A stretch of DNA of 64,000 bases. Source: Bradyrhizobium algeriense. GTDB lineage: Bacteria > Pseudomonadota > Alphaproteobacteria > Rhizobiales > Xanthobacteraceae. Shown here piece by piece: positions 43,305 to 52,668 of this stretch. The translations under genes and the position numbers were made by a program. The notes beneath the pieces were generated by a model, which was not told the origin of the DNA, did not search any database, and saw nothing but the letters and a program-made list of their open reading frames with translations. The stretch's first letter is position 1. The number at the start of each line of letters is the position of its first letter. The DNA lies in contig NZ_JAZHRV010000001.1 in NCBI RefSeq assembly GCF_036924595.1, positions 1,550,001 through 1,614,000 on the forward strand, written 5' to 3'.

Positions 43305-43895
43305 ATGCGAAGACTAATCCTCACAGGCGTCGACGCCATCCTTGGTTGGAAGAGCCGGCTTTCGGGTGCGGTGAATATCGGTCGTGGATCGACAATCGCA
43401 TGGCGCCGTATCCGACAGGTAGCTGGCAATACCTTGTCAGTGGGGGAAGACTCGATCGTTCACGCCGAAATTAGCTTCGAGGAAACTGGAGGCAAAGTTC
43501 AGATCGGGGACCGCACATTTATCGGACGAAGCCATCTGATCTGCTATCGAAGCCTCGTCATCGGTGACGATGTCGTCATGTCATGGGGAATTACGATTGT
43601 GGACCACGACTCCCACAGTATCGATTGGATGGATCGCCGGAACGATGTTCGCGAATGGGGCGCCGGCCGAAAAAATTGGGAGCGAATTGCGCATGCGCCA
43701 GTCGTGGTGAGCGATAAGGCCTGGATCGGATTCAACGTGAGCATTCTGAAAGGAGTCACCATCGGTGAGGGGGCTGTAATCGGGGCATGTTCGGTTGTCA
43801 CCCGCGATATTCCGCCATACACCTTGGCGGCCGGTAATCCCGCCAGAGTCATCCGCGCGTTAAGCTCCCCGCCAGATGCGCGGCCGGCGGATTGA
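43305..43895 (+). CDS. Hexapeptide acyltransferase (LbH, maltose/galactoside O-acetyltransferase-like)
   Basis: A 196-residue protein with left-handed beta-helix repeats (IGDRTFIGRSHLICYRSLVIGDDVVMSWG), a central loop with the conserved DHDSHSIDW, and a final KAWIGFNVSILKGVTIGEGAVIGACSVV block. The family acetylates sugars with acetyl-CoA. It follows asnB by one base. Base composition looks less GC-rich than neighbours, as in the next gene. Confidence 0.83.
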   Translation: MRRLILTGVDAILGWKSRLSGAVNIGRGSTIAWRRIRQVAGNTLSVGEDSIVHAEISFEETGGKVQIGDRTFIGRSHLICYRSLVIGDDVVMSWGITIVDHDSHSIDWMDRRNDVREWGAGRKNWERIAHAPVVVSDKAWIGFNVSILKGVTIGEGAVIGACSVVTRDIPPYTLAAGNPARVIRALSSPPDARPAD

Positions 43896-43900
43896 TTGCC

Positions 43901-44968
43901 ATGCGCATTTTCCAGAACAACGGCCTGTCGCGTGGATTCCGTGTCCATCGTCGCCAGTCGCCCTATCAAAGCTTTGCCGCCGGACGAGCGCAATTTCTGG
44001 AGACGAGATTCACTGCGTCCCATATCCTTCTACCCGTGTTCGCCAACAGCCCGGACGCGTTCTACACCAATGGAGACGATGAACGCCTGCAGATGCAGTG
44101 GGCAAAAGAGAATGGGTTGCGAACAAAAAACCTGGAACAAATTCTGCTCGCGCAGATCGAGCAGCATCGCACCGAAGTATTCTATAATCTTGACCCGATC
44201 CGTTACGGTAGCGAGTTTGTTGCGAAGTTGCCGGGTTGCGTGAGGAAGTCGATTGGCTGGCGAGCGGCACCATCCGGAAGCGCAGACCTGACGAAATACG
44301 ACCTGATCGTATGCAATTTTCCGTCAATCCTCGATAGCTGGCGCCAGAAAGGCTGTCGGGTGGCGTATTTTTTTCCGGCGCACGATCCTGTGATGGATGC
44401 CTATGCCGCAGCCCGAACCGATGAACTTGACCTCATCTTCATCGGAGGATTCTCGCGGCACCACGTCAAACGCAGCCAGGCTCTCCGCGCTGCCGCTTCG
44501 ACGCCCGGTATCCGGGCGCGCTTTTACCTCGAAGATTCACGCCTCACCCGATTGGCAAATTTTCTTCCTCCTGTGCCGGCGCTTCGCTCATACCGTCATC
44601 CGGACGAAATTCGCGAGATTCGCGCCGATCCGCTGTATGGCCTGGATGCGTATGCCGCGATCGCCAAAAGCCGGATCGTATTCAACGGTGCGGTGGACAT
44701 GGCCGGAGAGGATCGCGGCAATATGAGATGCTTTGAGGCAACGGGCTGCGGAGCGGTCCTTTTGACGGATGCAGGGCGCTATCCGGAGGGTTTCGTTGAT
44801 GGCGAAACCATGCTGGAATACTCCTCGCCCGAGCAAATACCCGAGTTGATCAACAGGCTCATGAGAGACGAAACTTTGGCCAGATCCATCGCTCAGGCGG
44901 GTTGCGCCATGGTAAGAGAGCGCTATAGCAAACAACTGCAATGGACGAAATTTCAGGATCTGATCTGA
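43901..44968 (+). CDS. Glycosyltransferase-like protein (GT-B C-terminal domain)
   Basis: A 355-residue protein that ends in a family-1-like nucleotide-sugar site (RCFEATGCGAVLLTDAGRYPEGFVDGETMLEYSSPEQIPELI). The N-terminal half is less conserved. ATG at 43901 was chosen over a TTG nine bases upstream. It probably adds one sugar of the repeat unit. It overlaps the next gene by 28 bases if that gene starts at 44941. Confidence 0.72.
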   Translation: MRIFQNNGLSRGFRVHRRQSPYQSFAAGRAQFLETRFTASHILLPVFANSPDAFYTNGDDERLQMQWAKENGLRTKNLEQILLAQIEQHRTEVFYNLDPIRYGSEFVAKLPGCVRKSIGWRAAPSGSADLTKYDLIVCNFPSILDSWRQKGCRVAYFFPAHDPVMDAYAAARTDELDLIFIGGFSRHHVKRSQALRAAASTPGIRARFYLEDSRLTRLANFLPPVPALRSYRHPDEIREIRADPLYGLDAYAAIAKSRIVFNGAVDMAGEDRGNMRCFEATGCGAVLLTDAGRYPEGFVDGETMLEYSSPEQIPELINRLMRDETLARSIAQAGCAMVRERYSKQLQWTKFQDLI

Positions 44969-45858
44969 CCGGCGCGCCGGACCAGCAAGTGCGGGTTTGC
45001 ATGTTGGACGAAAAGCCTCTCACGACATGGGAAGATGCCGTGGTCTGGCTGCGCAACCAGCCGGACAAGCGTCAACTCGTGCTCGACGCATTCTATGACG
45101 ACCCTCTGATCGCTGCCGCCGAGCGCTATTTTGCCAGTGCCGAATGGCAGGCGGTTTCGAAGTTTCTGGAGCACCGGACCGGCAAGGCGCTCGACGTCGG
45201 AGCCGGGCGTGGAATCGCGAGTTATGCGCTGGCGCGGAGCGGATTTGCGGTCACCGCGCTGGAGCCTGACCCTAGCGCTGTGGTCGGGACGGCGGCGATC
45301 CGTGGGCTCGCGGCCGAGGCTCGCCTGACAATCGATGTGGTCGAAGAATTTTCCGAGCGCCTTCCGTTCGCTGACGGCACGTTTGATGTCGTATTCGCGC
45401 GGGCCGTGCTGCACCATATGCGCGATCTAGACGGTGCCTGCCGGGAAATGTCCCGCGTGCTTCGCCCCGGCGGAATGCTCATCGCCGCGCGCGAACACGT
45501 GATCAGCAAGGAAGCCGACCTTGGCGCATTCCTCGACCAGCATCCCCTGCATCACCTCTATGGCGGCGAGCACGCGTATCTTCTCGATCGGTACGTCGGC
45601 GCACTGGGGGCTGCGGGATTTGCCGCGATCGAGGTACTTGCGCCGCTGAGGAGCCCGATCAATCTGTTTCCCTATACAATCGAGACGCTGCGGGCGGCCG
45701 TCGTGGAGAGATTGGCAGCCAAGATTCCGGTCAGACCCGTTTGGCGCGTCGCCCTCGCTTCCAGGAGCGTTTTCACATCGCTGCTTTCGATGGCAGAGCG
45801 CTTTGACCACCGGCCCGGCCGGCTCTACTCATTCATCTGTTACAAGGCACCGGCATGA
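44941..45858 (+). CDS. Class I SAM-dependent methyltransferase
   Basis: A 305-residue protein with motif I ALDVGAGRGIASYALA, VTALEPDPSAVVG, and FDVVFARAVLHHMRDLDGACREMSRVLRPGG, typical of Methyltransf_11. The start at 44941 overlaps the previous gene; an internal methionine at 45001 is an alternative. It may methylate a sugar. It couples to the epimerase gene by an ATGA overlap. Confidence 0.82.
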   Translation: MDEISGSDLTGAPDQQVRVCMLDEKPLTTWEDAVVWLRNQPDKRQLVLDAFYDDPLIAAAERYFASAEWQAVSKFLEHRTGKALDVGAGRGIASYALARSGFAVTALEPDPSAVVGTAAIRGLAAEARLTIDVVEEFSERLPFADGTFDVVFARAVLHHMRDLDGACREMSRVLRPGGMLIAAREHVISKEADLGAFLDQHPLHHLYGGEHAYLLDRYVGALGAAGFAAIEVLAPLRSPINLFPYTIETLRAAVVERLAAKIPVRPVWRVALASRSVFTSLLSMAERFDHRPGRLYSFICYKAPA

Positions 45859-46784
45859 ACGTTTGGGTTACCGGCGCCAATGGCTTCATCGGTCGGCATC
45901 TCGTTCGGGTGCTGGCTGATCGGGGCTATCGCGTTCACGGCATCGGTCACGGCGCGATCGGCGAGACCGAGAGACATCGCCTCGGCCTTGAGCATTGGTT
46001 GAACGGCGAGATCGATGCAGCCAATCTCAATGCGCTGGCGGAGCACTCCGGATTGCCGTCGGCGATTTTCCATCTGGCCGGCGGCTCGTCGGTTGGGCTG
46101 TCGATCGCGCAGCCGTTTGAGGACTTTTCGCGCACTGTTGCAAGCACGGCCAGATTGCTGGAGTGGCTGCGCAGCGCCGCAAGGGATTGTCGCTTGATTG
46201 TCGTATCGAGCGCGGCGGTCTATGGCGCCGATCACGAGGGGCCGATTGGAGTGGATGCAGCAACGCTTCCGATGTCGCCCTACGGGCAGCACAAGCTGAT
46301 GATGGAACAGCTGTGCCGAAGCTACGCTGTCACCTTTGGCTTGCACAGCACGGTGGTGCGGTTGTTCTCGGTCTACGGGCCGAATTTGCGCAAGCAATTG
46401 CCGTGGGACGTCTGCTCGCGCTTTCAGGCGGGCGAACGGAATCTGATGCTGGGGGGCACCGGCGCTGAGGTGCGGGACTGGACCGATGTCCGTGATGTCG
46501 CGCGGCTGTTGACCGAGATCGACGGAAAACCGCAGCCAGAGACTTTTCAAGTGATCAACGGCGGAACCGGGCTTGGAACGACCGTGGCAACGATCGCCGC
46601 AATCCTTGCAAAATGCTGGGGCGGAAGTATTTCCGTGCAGTATTCCGGCATCGTTCGCGCCGGCGACCCGGCAAGTCTGCTGTCGGACGACACGACGGTC
46701 CGCACGCTGCCTTTTGACTGGACGATCCCGGTTGAACAGGGCCTTGCGGATTATGTTTCGTGGTTCAAGGATCAGATCCGGTGA
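45855..46784 (+). CDS. NAD-dependent epimerase/dehydratase (extended SDR)
   Basis: A 309-residue extended short-chain dehydrogenase: NVWVTGANGFIGRHLVRVL at the NAD site, IVVSSAAVYG, then the YxxxK pair in YGQHKLMMEQL. The substrate is a nucleotide sugar, type unknown. It overlaps both neighbours by four bases, so it is co-translated with the methyltransferase and the following glycosyltransferase. Confidence 0.85.
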   Translation: MNVWVTGANGFIGRHLVRVLADRGYRVHGIGHGAIGETERHRLGLEHWLNGEIDAANLNALAEHSGLPSAIFHLAGGSSVGLSIAQPFEDFSRTVASTARLLEWLRSAARDCRLIVVSSAAVYGADHEGPIGVDAATLPMSPYGQHKLMMEQLCRSYAVTFGLHSTVVRLFSVYGPNLRKQLPWDVCSRFQAGERNLMLGGTGAEVRDWTDVRDVARLLTEIDGKPQPETFQVINGGTGLGTTVATIAAILAKCWGGSISVQYSGIVRAGDPASLLSDDTTVRTLPFDWTIPVEQGLADYVSWFKDQIR

Positions 46785-47950
46785 ATCCGGCCGCGCCGGT
46801 GCGTCTCGCGTTTACGCATATTCCCCGCCGGGTCTGGGCCGGTGGCTACAACTATCAAAGCAATCTGTTTGCGGCGCTGAGCAAGTTCCGCCCCGGCGAG
46901 TTTGCGCCCGTTCTGTTTGCCGGGATGGGCGACGAAGCCGATCTTGCGCCGCTTGCCGCGATACCGGGCGTGGAGGTGATCCGATCGGCCGCTTTCGACA
47001 GCCGTGCCGGTTTGGTTGCGGCGCTGGCGCTGGGGCTGGACCGCGAGGCGGCGGCAGAATTTCGGACGCATCGCATCGATGCGGTCTTCGAATCCGCCCG
47101 CTTCTTCGGCTGGCGTCTGCCTTATCCTGCAATTGCCTGGTTTCCCGATTTTCAGCATCGACGGCTGCCCCATCTGTTTCCGGTGGTGGCGCGGTGGCGT
47201 CGCGAAGCCGGTTTCCGGATGCAGATCGCATCCGGGCGGACCGTCATGCTGAGCAGCGAAAGCTCGCATCGCGATTTCAGGAAATTCTATCCCGGGGCGA
47301 AGAATGAGGTCTGTGTGGTTCGTTTCGCGACCGGGCCGTCGCCGGCGTTCCTGAACGCAAATCCGGCCGAGATCGTCGCCCAGTACCAGTTGCCCGAAAA
47401 ATACTTCTACCTGCCAAATCAATTTTACACCCACAAGAATCATCGGGTGGTCGTGGATGCACTGGCCATCCTGGCGCAGCGCGGATTCGATGTGGTCGTG
47501 TGCGCATCGGGCAGCACCGAAGATCGGCGCGAGCGCGGCTATTTCGATGAGGTCATGGAGCGGGTGCGCAGTCGCGGGCTCGAAAGGCGTTTCCGTCATC
47601 TGGGAATGATTCCGCTATCGCATGTCTACGCGTTGCTGCGGGCATGCGCCGGTTTGATAAATCCGTCCCGATCGGAAGGGTGGAGCACAACCGTTGAAGA
47701 AGCGAAATCGTTTGGGGTGCCGATGATATTGTCCGACCTGGACGTCCACCGCGAACAGACCGGCGGTACGGCGAGCTATTTCGGACCAGATGACCCTGCA
47801 ACCCTGGCGGATCATCTTATGCGGGTCTGGCAGGGCTCAGAGGCACCGGTTATTCGAAGTTTCGTTCCCGGCCACGATGATCGCGTGGCGGCCTTCGCCG
47901 CAAACTTCGCGGAGGCGGTCCGTCATGCCATTCGGACCTTCGCGCGGTAG
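46781..47950 (+). CDS. Family 1 (GT4-like) glycosyltransferase
   Basis: A 389-residue GT-B enzyme. It has PNQFYTHKNHRVVVDALAIL and the C-terminal E(x7)E-type motif SRSEGWSTTVEEAKSFGVPMILSD. GTG at 46781 overlaps the epimerase stop (GTGA) and is preferred to a GTG at 46760 within that gene. It ends the plus-strand block and converges with rmlB, 21 bases apart. Confidence 0.87.
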   Translation: MNPAAPVRLAFTHIPRRVWAGGYNYQSNLFAALSKFRPGEFAPVLFAGMGDEADLAPLAAIPGVEVIRSAAFDSRAGLVAALALGLDREAAAEFRTHRIDAVFESARFFGWRLPYPAIAWFPDFQHRRLPHLFPVVARWRREAGFRMQIASGRTVMLSSESSHRDFRKFYPGAKNEVCVVRFATGPSPAFLNANPAEIVAQYQLPEKYFYLPNQFYTHKNHRVVVDALAILAQRGFDVVVCASGSTEDRRERGYFDEVMERVRSRGLERRFRHLGMIPLSHVYALLRACAGLINPSRSEGWSTTVEEAKSFGVPMILSDLDVHREQTGGTASYFGPDDPATLADHLMRVWQGSEAPVIRSFVPGHDDRVAAFAANFAEAVRHAIRTFAR

Positions 47951-47971
47951 CGCATGCGCGCGCGTGACTGG

Positions 47972-49084
47972 CTAGACCGCGATCCGGAAGCCGTAATTCT
48001 TGTCGATCCAGGCCTTGTAGGCGCCGCTGGTGACGTCGCGCCACCATTCCTCATGGTCGAGATACCAGCGCACCGTCTGCGTCAGCCCGCTTTCGAAACC
48101 CATGCTGCAACGGCTGCCGAGTTCGTCTGCCAGCTTGGCGGCGTTGATCGCATAGCGATGATCGTGACCCGGGCGGTCGGTCACAAAGCTGATGAGCATC
48201 CGGCAAGAGCGGTCCGATGCGGCCGGACAGGATGGAAAGCGCGTCGCGAGGTCGGGACTTGAGGCGAAGGCATGGTCGATCGCGTCGCAGATCAGGCCGA
48301 CGACGTCGCGGTTGTTAAGCTCGTTACCACCGCCGACATTGTAGGTTTCGCCGCTGCGGCCCCGCTCGATCACGTTCATCAGCGCGTCGCAGTGATCGGA
48401 AACATGCATCCAGTCGCGGACATTGGACCCGTCGCCGTAAACCGGCAGCGGCTTGCCTTCCAAAGCATGGATGATCATCAGCGGGATCAGTTTTTCCGGA
48501 TGCTGATAGGGTCCATAATTGTTGGAGCAGTTCGTGATCAGCGCCGGCATGCCGTATGTCGCGACAAACGCGCGAACAAGATGATCGCTTGACGCCTTGC
48601 TCGCCGCGTAGGGCGAGTTCGGGCGATAAGGCGAGGATTCGGTGAAGGCAGGATCGGCAAAGCCGAGCGAGCCATAGACCTCGTCGGTCGAGACATGCAG
48701 GAAGCGAGCGCTGCCGAGCGTCGCGCTTGTCCGCCACGCATCCAGCGCAGCCTTCAGCAAGGTGAAGGTGCCGAGCACGTTGGTTTGCAGGAAGGCCTCT
48801 GGATCGCTGATCGACCGGTCGACATGCGACTCCGCAGCCAGATGCGCCACGCGCGTGAACTTGTGCTCTTCGAACAGCCTCTGCATCAGCGCTGCATTAC
48901 AAATGTCGCCATTGACGAACTGGATGCTGCGGTCAGCGATCAGCGGTTCGAGGCTTCGTATGTTGGCCGCATAGGTCATTGCGTCGACCACCACCAGCCG
49001 ATCCGCCGGCCGCGCGGCGCGCCACGCATGCACCAGGTTTTGCCCGATGAAGCCGGCGCCGCCCGTGATTAAAACGTTTTGCAT
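47972..49084 (-). CDS. rmlB: dTDP-glucose 4,6-dehydratase
   Basis: A 370-residue extended SDR. It has [19 protein letters not shown], the active-site STDEVYGSLG, YAASKASSDHLVRAF (YxxxK) and NNYGPYQHPEKLIPLMI, all diagnostic. It produces dTDP-4-keto-6-deoxyglucose for the aminotransferase at 37348. It comes 12 bases after the polymerase-like gene in the same direction. Confidence 0.93.
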   Translation of the reverse strand: MQNVLITGGAGFIGQNLVHAWRAARPADRLVVVDAMTYAANIRSLEPLIADRSIQFVNGDICNAALMQRLFEEHKFTRVAHLAAESHVDRSISDPEAFLQTNVLGTFTLLKAALDAWRTSATLGSARFLHVSTDEVYGSLGFADPAFTESSPYRPNSPYAASKASSDHLVRAFVATYGMPALITNCSNNYGPYQHPEKLIPLMIIHALEGKPLPVYGDGSNVRDWMHVSDHCDALMNVIERGRSGETYNVGGGNELNNRDVVGLICDAIDHAFASSPDLATRFPSCPAASDRSCRMLISFVTDRPGHDHRYAINAAKLADELGSRCSMGFESGLTQTVRWYLDHEEWWRDVTSGAYKAWIDKNYGFRIAV

Positions 49085-49096
49085 CGAGGTCTCCGG

Positions 49097-50500
49097 TCAG
49101 CTCGCGTGCGACGATAGTTTTGCGAGGCGAGATGCATTTTCGACAATGTGATTCCCTTGCGCCTGATCGGGGACGCCGCCGGTTCGACCTGTCTGGAACA
49201 TCGCGCGCGGCATGATGTACCACAGCAGGAACAGAATCCCGGCGCCATGTGTTAAAAGTGCCGTCGTAAAGGGGACATTGAGAAAGGCCGGGGGAAGCAG
49301 CGCGCTTGACATCAGGACGAAGCGCGGCGGAAGTTCCGCGGACACCCGATTGCCGATCGCTATGACAAACCCACACACCAAGGCCGTCAGTGGCGCGAAA
49401 TACAGCCCCACCGAGGCGATGCCCTCTGTCGCAAACAGGGATGCATTGAACTTGCCGAGCTGATAGGCCTCTTCCATCACCACCGACAGCTGCTCCTGAT
49501 AGGGACAACTCATCAATGGCTTCAGGAACGATATCTGGCAGAACCAGGTGAGCGGGTGACTTGAGAAGAAGTCGTTGTAGACGTCCATGGCGCTGGATGG
49601 GGTCGCCATCATCCGGATATTCACCACGCCGAAGTAATACTGCGTATAGTCGTTGAGGTACGCTGCGATCAGGATCACGCCGAGAAGCATCGGCAGCAAG
49701 ATCGACAGGATGGCTGCAGCCCTCGCCTCGAAAATCCTCGACAGCACCAGCACGACAATGAACCACGTCGTCGAAAAAAGCGCAAATTTGCTCAGCGTGA
49801 TCGGATAGAACAGCAGCATCAGAATGAGCGGTACGGTAGCCCACCAGCGGCGATTGAGCGCCAGATAACAGGCGCAGGCGAACGGCAGCAGCACGGTAGA
49901 CGCAATTCCGGTCAGGTAACGTATCGGCGCCGGAAAATAGAGTTCGTTGCGAAAATCGTAGATCTGCCTGATCGACACCAGTCTGAAATTGTAGAATGAA
50001 GCCGCGACGATCGTACCCAGCGCCAGCACCAGAGTGAATTTCAGAAAGTACTCGAGGCCGCGAGGTGACAGCGCATACACTTGCTTGACAGGCGCGTTGA
50101 TGAGCAGGGCGGGCAGCAGAAACAGCAGCGCCGACGCAGCGGCCGAAAGGCCCGCCAGCCAGTGATCGTAATTGAACTTGGAGAAGTTATTGAGCCAGAT
50201 GAAGCCGAGAACCATCGTGAACAGGCTGAAGCCGATGACGTAACCAAAGCTGAAGCGGACGAATATGAAGAGCAGCGAGACGGTCGAAAACGCCAGGACA
50301 GCAGCGATCGCGTAGTGGAGCCGGGCGGCATCGTACAGCATGTACGATTGCCAATGCGCAACCTGGGCCAGCGAGACGCAGCAAATGACGATATGAAGGC
50401 ACACCAGCACGCACAGGCTGAAGCGCGAGCCGGACGCCAGTCGAATGCGTTCCATAATGTCCGGAGCGCGCTTGCTTTCTAACGTATGCATCATGGACAT
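49097..50500 (-). CDS. O-antigen polymerase-like membrane protein (Wzy-like)
   Basis: A 467-residue multi-pass membrane protein with about 12 helices and a large hydrophilic loop (SLNDYTQ... region FGVVNIRMMATPSSAMDVYNDFF), the general look of Wzy polymerases. Sequence conservation in this class is poor, so the call rests on topology and locus. It sits between rmlB and the UDP-glucuronate decarboxylase gene. Confidence 0.65.
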   Translation of the reverse strand: MSMMHTLESKRAPDIMERIRLASGSRFSLCVLVCLHIVICCVSLAQVAHWQSYMLYDAARLHYAIAAVLAFSTVSLLFIFVRFSFGYVIGFSLFTMVLGFIWLNNFSKFNYDHWLAGLSAAASALLFLLPALLINAPVKQVYALSPRGLEYFLKFTLVLALGTIVAASFYNFRLVSIRQIYDFRNELYFPAPIRYLTGIASTVLLPFACACYLALNRRWWATVPLILMLLFYPITLSKFALFSTTWFIVVLVLSRIFEARAAAILSILLPMLLGVILIAAYLNDYTQYYFGVVNIRMMATPSSAMDVYNDFFSSHPLTWFCQISFLKPLMSCPYQEQLSVVMEEAYQLGKFNASLFATEGIASVGLYFAPLTALVCGFVIAIGNRVSAELPPRFVLMSSALLPPAFLNVPFTTALLTHGAGILFLLWYIMPRAMFQTGRTGGVPDQAQGNHIVENASRLAKLSSHAS

Positions 50501-50546
50501 CGCGCCGCCACGCGGGGTAACTGAAACGAAATTGGCTCTGTCCGAC

Positions 50547-51515
50547 CTATGACAGTTCGAGCGAGTGCCTGAAATAAGCGATGGTTTCCTTCAGACCATC
50601 GGCGAGTGCGACCTTCGGTTCCCAATTCAGCAGCGCCTTCGCCTTGGAGAGATCGGGCTGGCGTTGCCGCGGATCATCCTGCGGCAGCGGTTTGAAAATG
50701 AGCGTCGAGCGCGAATTCGTGTAACTGATCACTTTCTCGGCCAGTTCCAGAATGGTGAATTCCGAATTGTTGCCGAGATTGATCGGTCCGGTGCAATCCT
50801 CGCCGGTCAGCATCAGCCGGGCAATCGCCTCGACAAGATCGTCGACATAGCAGAACGACCGGGTTTGGCCGCCGTCTCCGAACACGGTGATCGGGTCGCC
50901 CTTCAGCGCCTGGACGATGAAGGATGAAACGACGCGGCCGTCGTTGGGCTGCATCCGCGGACCATAGGTATTGAAGATGCGCGCAACCTTGATCGGCAAG
51001 GCATGTTGCCGCCAGTAGTCGAAAAACAGGGTTTCGGCGCAGCGCTTGCCTTCGTCGTAACACGAGCGAATCCCGATCGGATTGACGTTGCCCCAGTAAT
51101 CCTCGGTCTGCGGATGGATCAGGGGGTCGCCATAGACCTCGCTGGTCGAGGCCTGAAAGATCGGTGCCCGCAGACGCTTGGCGAGACCGAGCATGTTGAT
51201 CGCGCCATGCACGCTGGTCTTGGTGGTCTGCACCGGATCGCGCTGATAGTGGATCGGGGAAGCCGGGCAGGCCAGGTTGAAGATCGCGTCGACCTCGATA
51301 TAGAGCGGAAACGTCACGTCGTGCCGGATCGCCTCGAACATCGGGTTTGCCAGCAGGTGGGCAATGTTCTTGCGGCTGCCGGTGAAGTAGTTGTCCGCAC
51401 ACACCACTTCCGCGCCCGCGGCAAGCAGCCGCTCACTGAGGTGGGATCCGATGAAGCCTGCGCCGCCGGTGACGAGGATGCGGCTGTCTTTGTAGTTTCG
51501 GTCAAACGACATCAT
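50547..51515 (-). CDS. UDP-glucuronate decarboxylase (UDP-xylose synthase)
   Basis: A 322-residue extended SDR. The segments [58 protein letters not shown] and [21 protein letters not shown] are diagnostic of UXS enzymes, which convert UDP-glucuronate to UDP-xylose. ATG at 51515 is taken, with another ATG directly after it at 51512. A longer form to 51602 has no family match. Confidence 0.92.
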   Translation of the reverse strand: MMSFDRNYKDSRILVTGGAGFIGSHLSERLLAAGAEVVCADNYFTGSRKNIAHLLANPMFEAIRHDVTFPLYIEVDAIFNLACPASPIHYQRDPVQTTKTSVHGAINMLGLAKRLRAPIFQASTSEVYGDPLIHPQTEDYWGNVNPIGIRSCYDEGKRCAETLFFDYWRQHALPIKVARIFNTYGPRMQPNDGRVVSSFIVQALKGDPITVFGDGGQTRSFCYVDDLVEAIARLMLTGEDCTGPINLGNNSEFTILELAEKVISYTNSRSTLIFKPLPQDDPRQRQPDLSKAKALLNWEPKVALADGLKETIAYFRHSLELS

Positions 51516-51907
51516 GATTCCCGGGTTGGGGCTTCGCTTCGGGCGGGCAGCTTGCTTCACGTCCTGTGATGAAGGCTGGCGGAGTGGTATCGGCAACGAC
51601 AAAGATCGCCAATAGCATTGTCCAGGGTTGCGGTGTCATAATACCGGAATCCCCTGGTAAGTCCCTGGTAGAGCTGCTTGCTCGGCCTTGCAGCGGGGAG
51701 CCAACCGCCGATGGAGCGAGTTCCTGCTTGACCTAACCAGCGGCGCGAGTTTCTGGCCGGTTTTAGCCGCGCTGGCTGCACGAACGGCCAGACCGGTCGC
51801 CCGAAGGGGCGGGAGGCGGCGGATGGGGCATCGATGCTACGCTTTATATCCGGTCTCGGAATCGGTCGATTGCCTCGAATCCGAAACGGTTTCGGCGGTA
51901 TCCTTCA
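51516..51907. other. Intergenic region upstream of the UDP-xylose synthase gene
   Basis: No convincing gene. A perfect interrupted palindrome CCGAAAC-G-GTTTCGG at 51882-51896 lies 12 bases from the end of the glycosyltransferase gene and could be a hairpin in its message or an operator. The promoter for the decarboxylase gene should be here. Confidence 0.4.
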
Positions 51908-52657
51908 TCAGAACTCTCGCCGCTTCAGCCAGGCGCGCGCAGCCCAATGCGCGAAGCACCAAGCGGATTTGATCGGTGAAAGCTGCTCCACGTTGCGGTA
52001 GATGTGCCAGACCCAGCCGGCGGACCGGAGCGGGCGGCTGGAAACCGATGAGCCCCGCACGCGGTAGCGGGCGAGGTCCTCGTTGAGCCCGTGGGCAACA
52101 TGTCCCGGCTTGAGGATGTTCAGCCAGAGACAGAAATCGTCATACGGTTCGTTCTTCATGGCAATGTTGCCCGCGACGTCGCGGTCGACGAGCGCGGTCA
52201 GGGTGGCGATCGAGGTGTTCTTGAGCAACTGCTCATAGTTCAGCGAGGCCGGCACCTCGATCAGGCGGCCGGTGATCGATCCCGTCTCATTGATGCGGCG
52301 AAACGCCGTATAGCTCAGCGCCGCACGCTTTTGCTGCGCGAAGGCGATCTGCCGCTCGAGCTTGCCGGGCAGCCACAGATCGTCACTGTCGAGAAACGCG
52401 ATGAAGCGGCCCTGCGCCCGCTCGATCGCGGCCTGGCGGGCAAGTGCCGGGCCTCCGTTACGGGGCTGGCGGATCAGCTTGACCCGCGGATCCTGCGCCG
52501 CGTGGCTTTCCACGATCGTGGCAGTCTGGTCCGTCGAACAGTCATCGGCGATCAATAGCTCCCAGTCCGTCATCGTCTGGGCCTGAACGGAGGCGATGGT
52601 CTCGCTGATCAGTGGCGCAACGTTCCACGATGGGGTGATGATCGAAACGAGCGGCAT
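51908..52657 (-). CDS. Family 2 glycosyltransferase
   Basis: A 249-residue GT-A enzyme: PLVSIITPSWNVAPLISETIASV, ELLIADDCSTDQTATIV, and the DxD-like AFLDSDDLWLPGKLERQI. ATG at 52657 has a GAAAGG ribosome site; a TTG at 52672 overlapping the upstream stop is the alternative. It likely adds a sugar to the repeat unit. Confidence 0.88.
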   Translation of the reverse strand: MPLVSIITPSWNVAPLISETIASVQAQTMTDWELLIADDCSTDQTATIVESHAAQDPRVKLIRQPRNGGPALARQAAIERAQGRFIAFLDSDDLWLPGKLERQIAFAQQKRAALSYTAFRRINETGSITGRLIEVPASLNYEQLLKNTSIATLTALVDRDVAGNIAMKNEPYDDFCLWLNILKPGHVAHGLNEDLARYRVRGSSVSSRPLRSAGWVWHIYRNVEQLSPIKSAWCFAHWAARAWLKRREF

Positions 52658-52668
52658 GGAGAAGCCTT

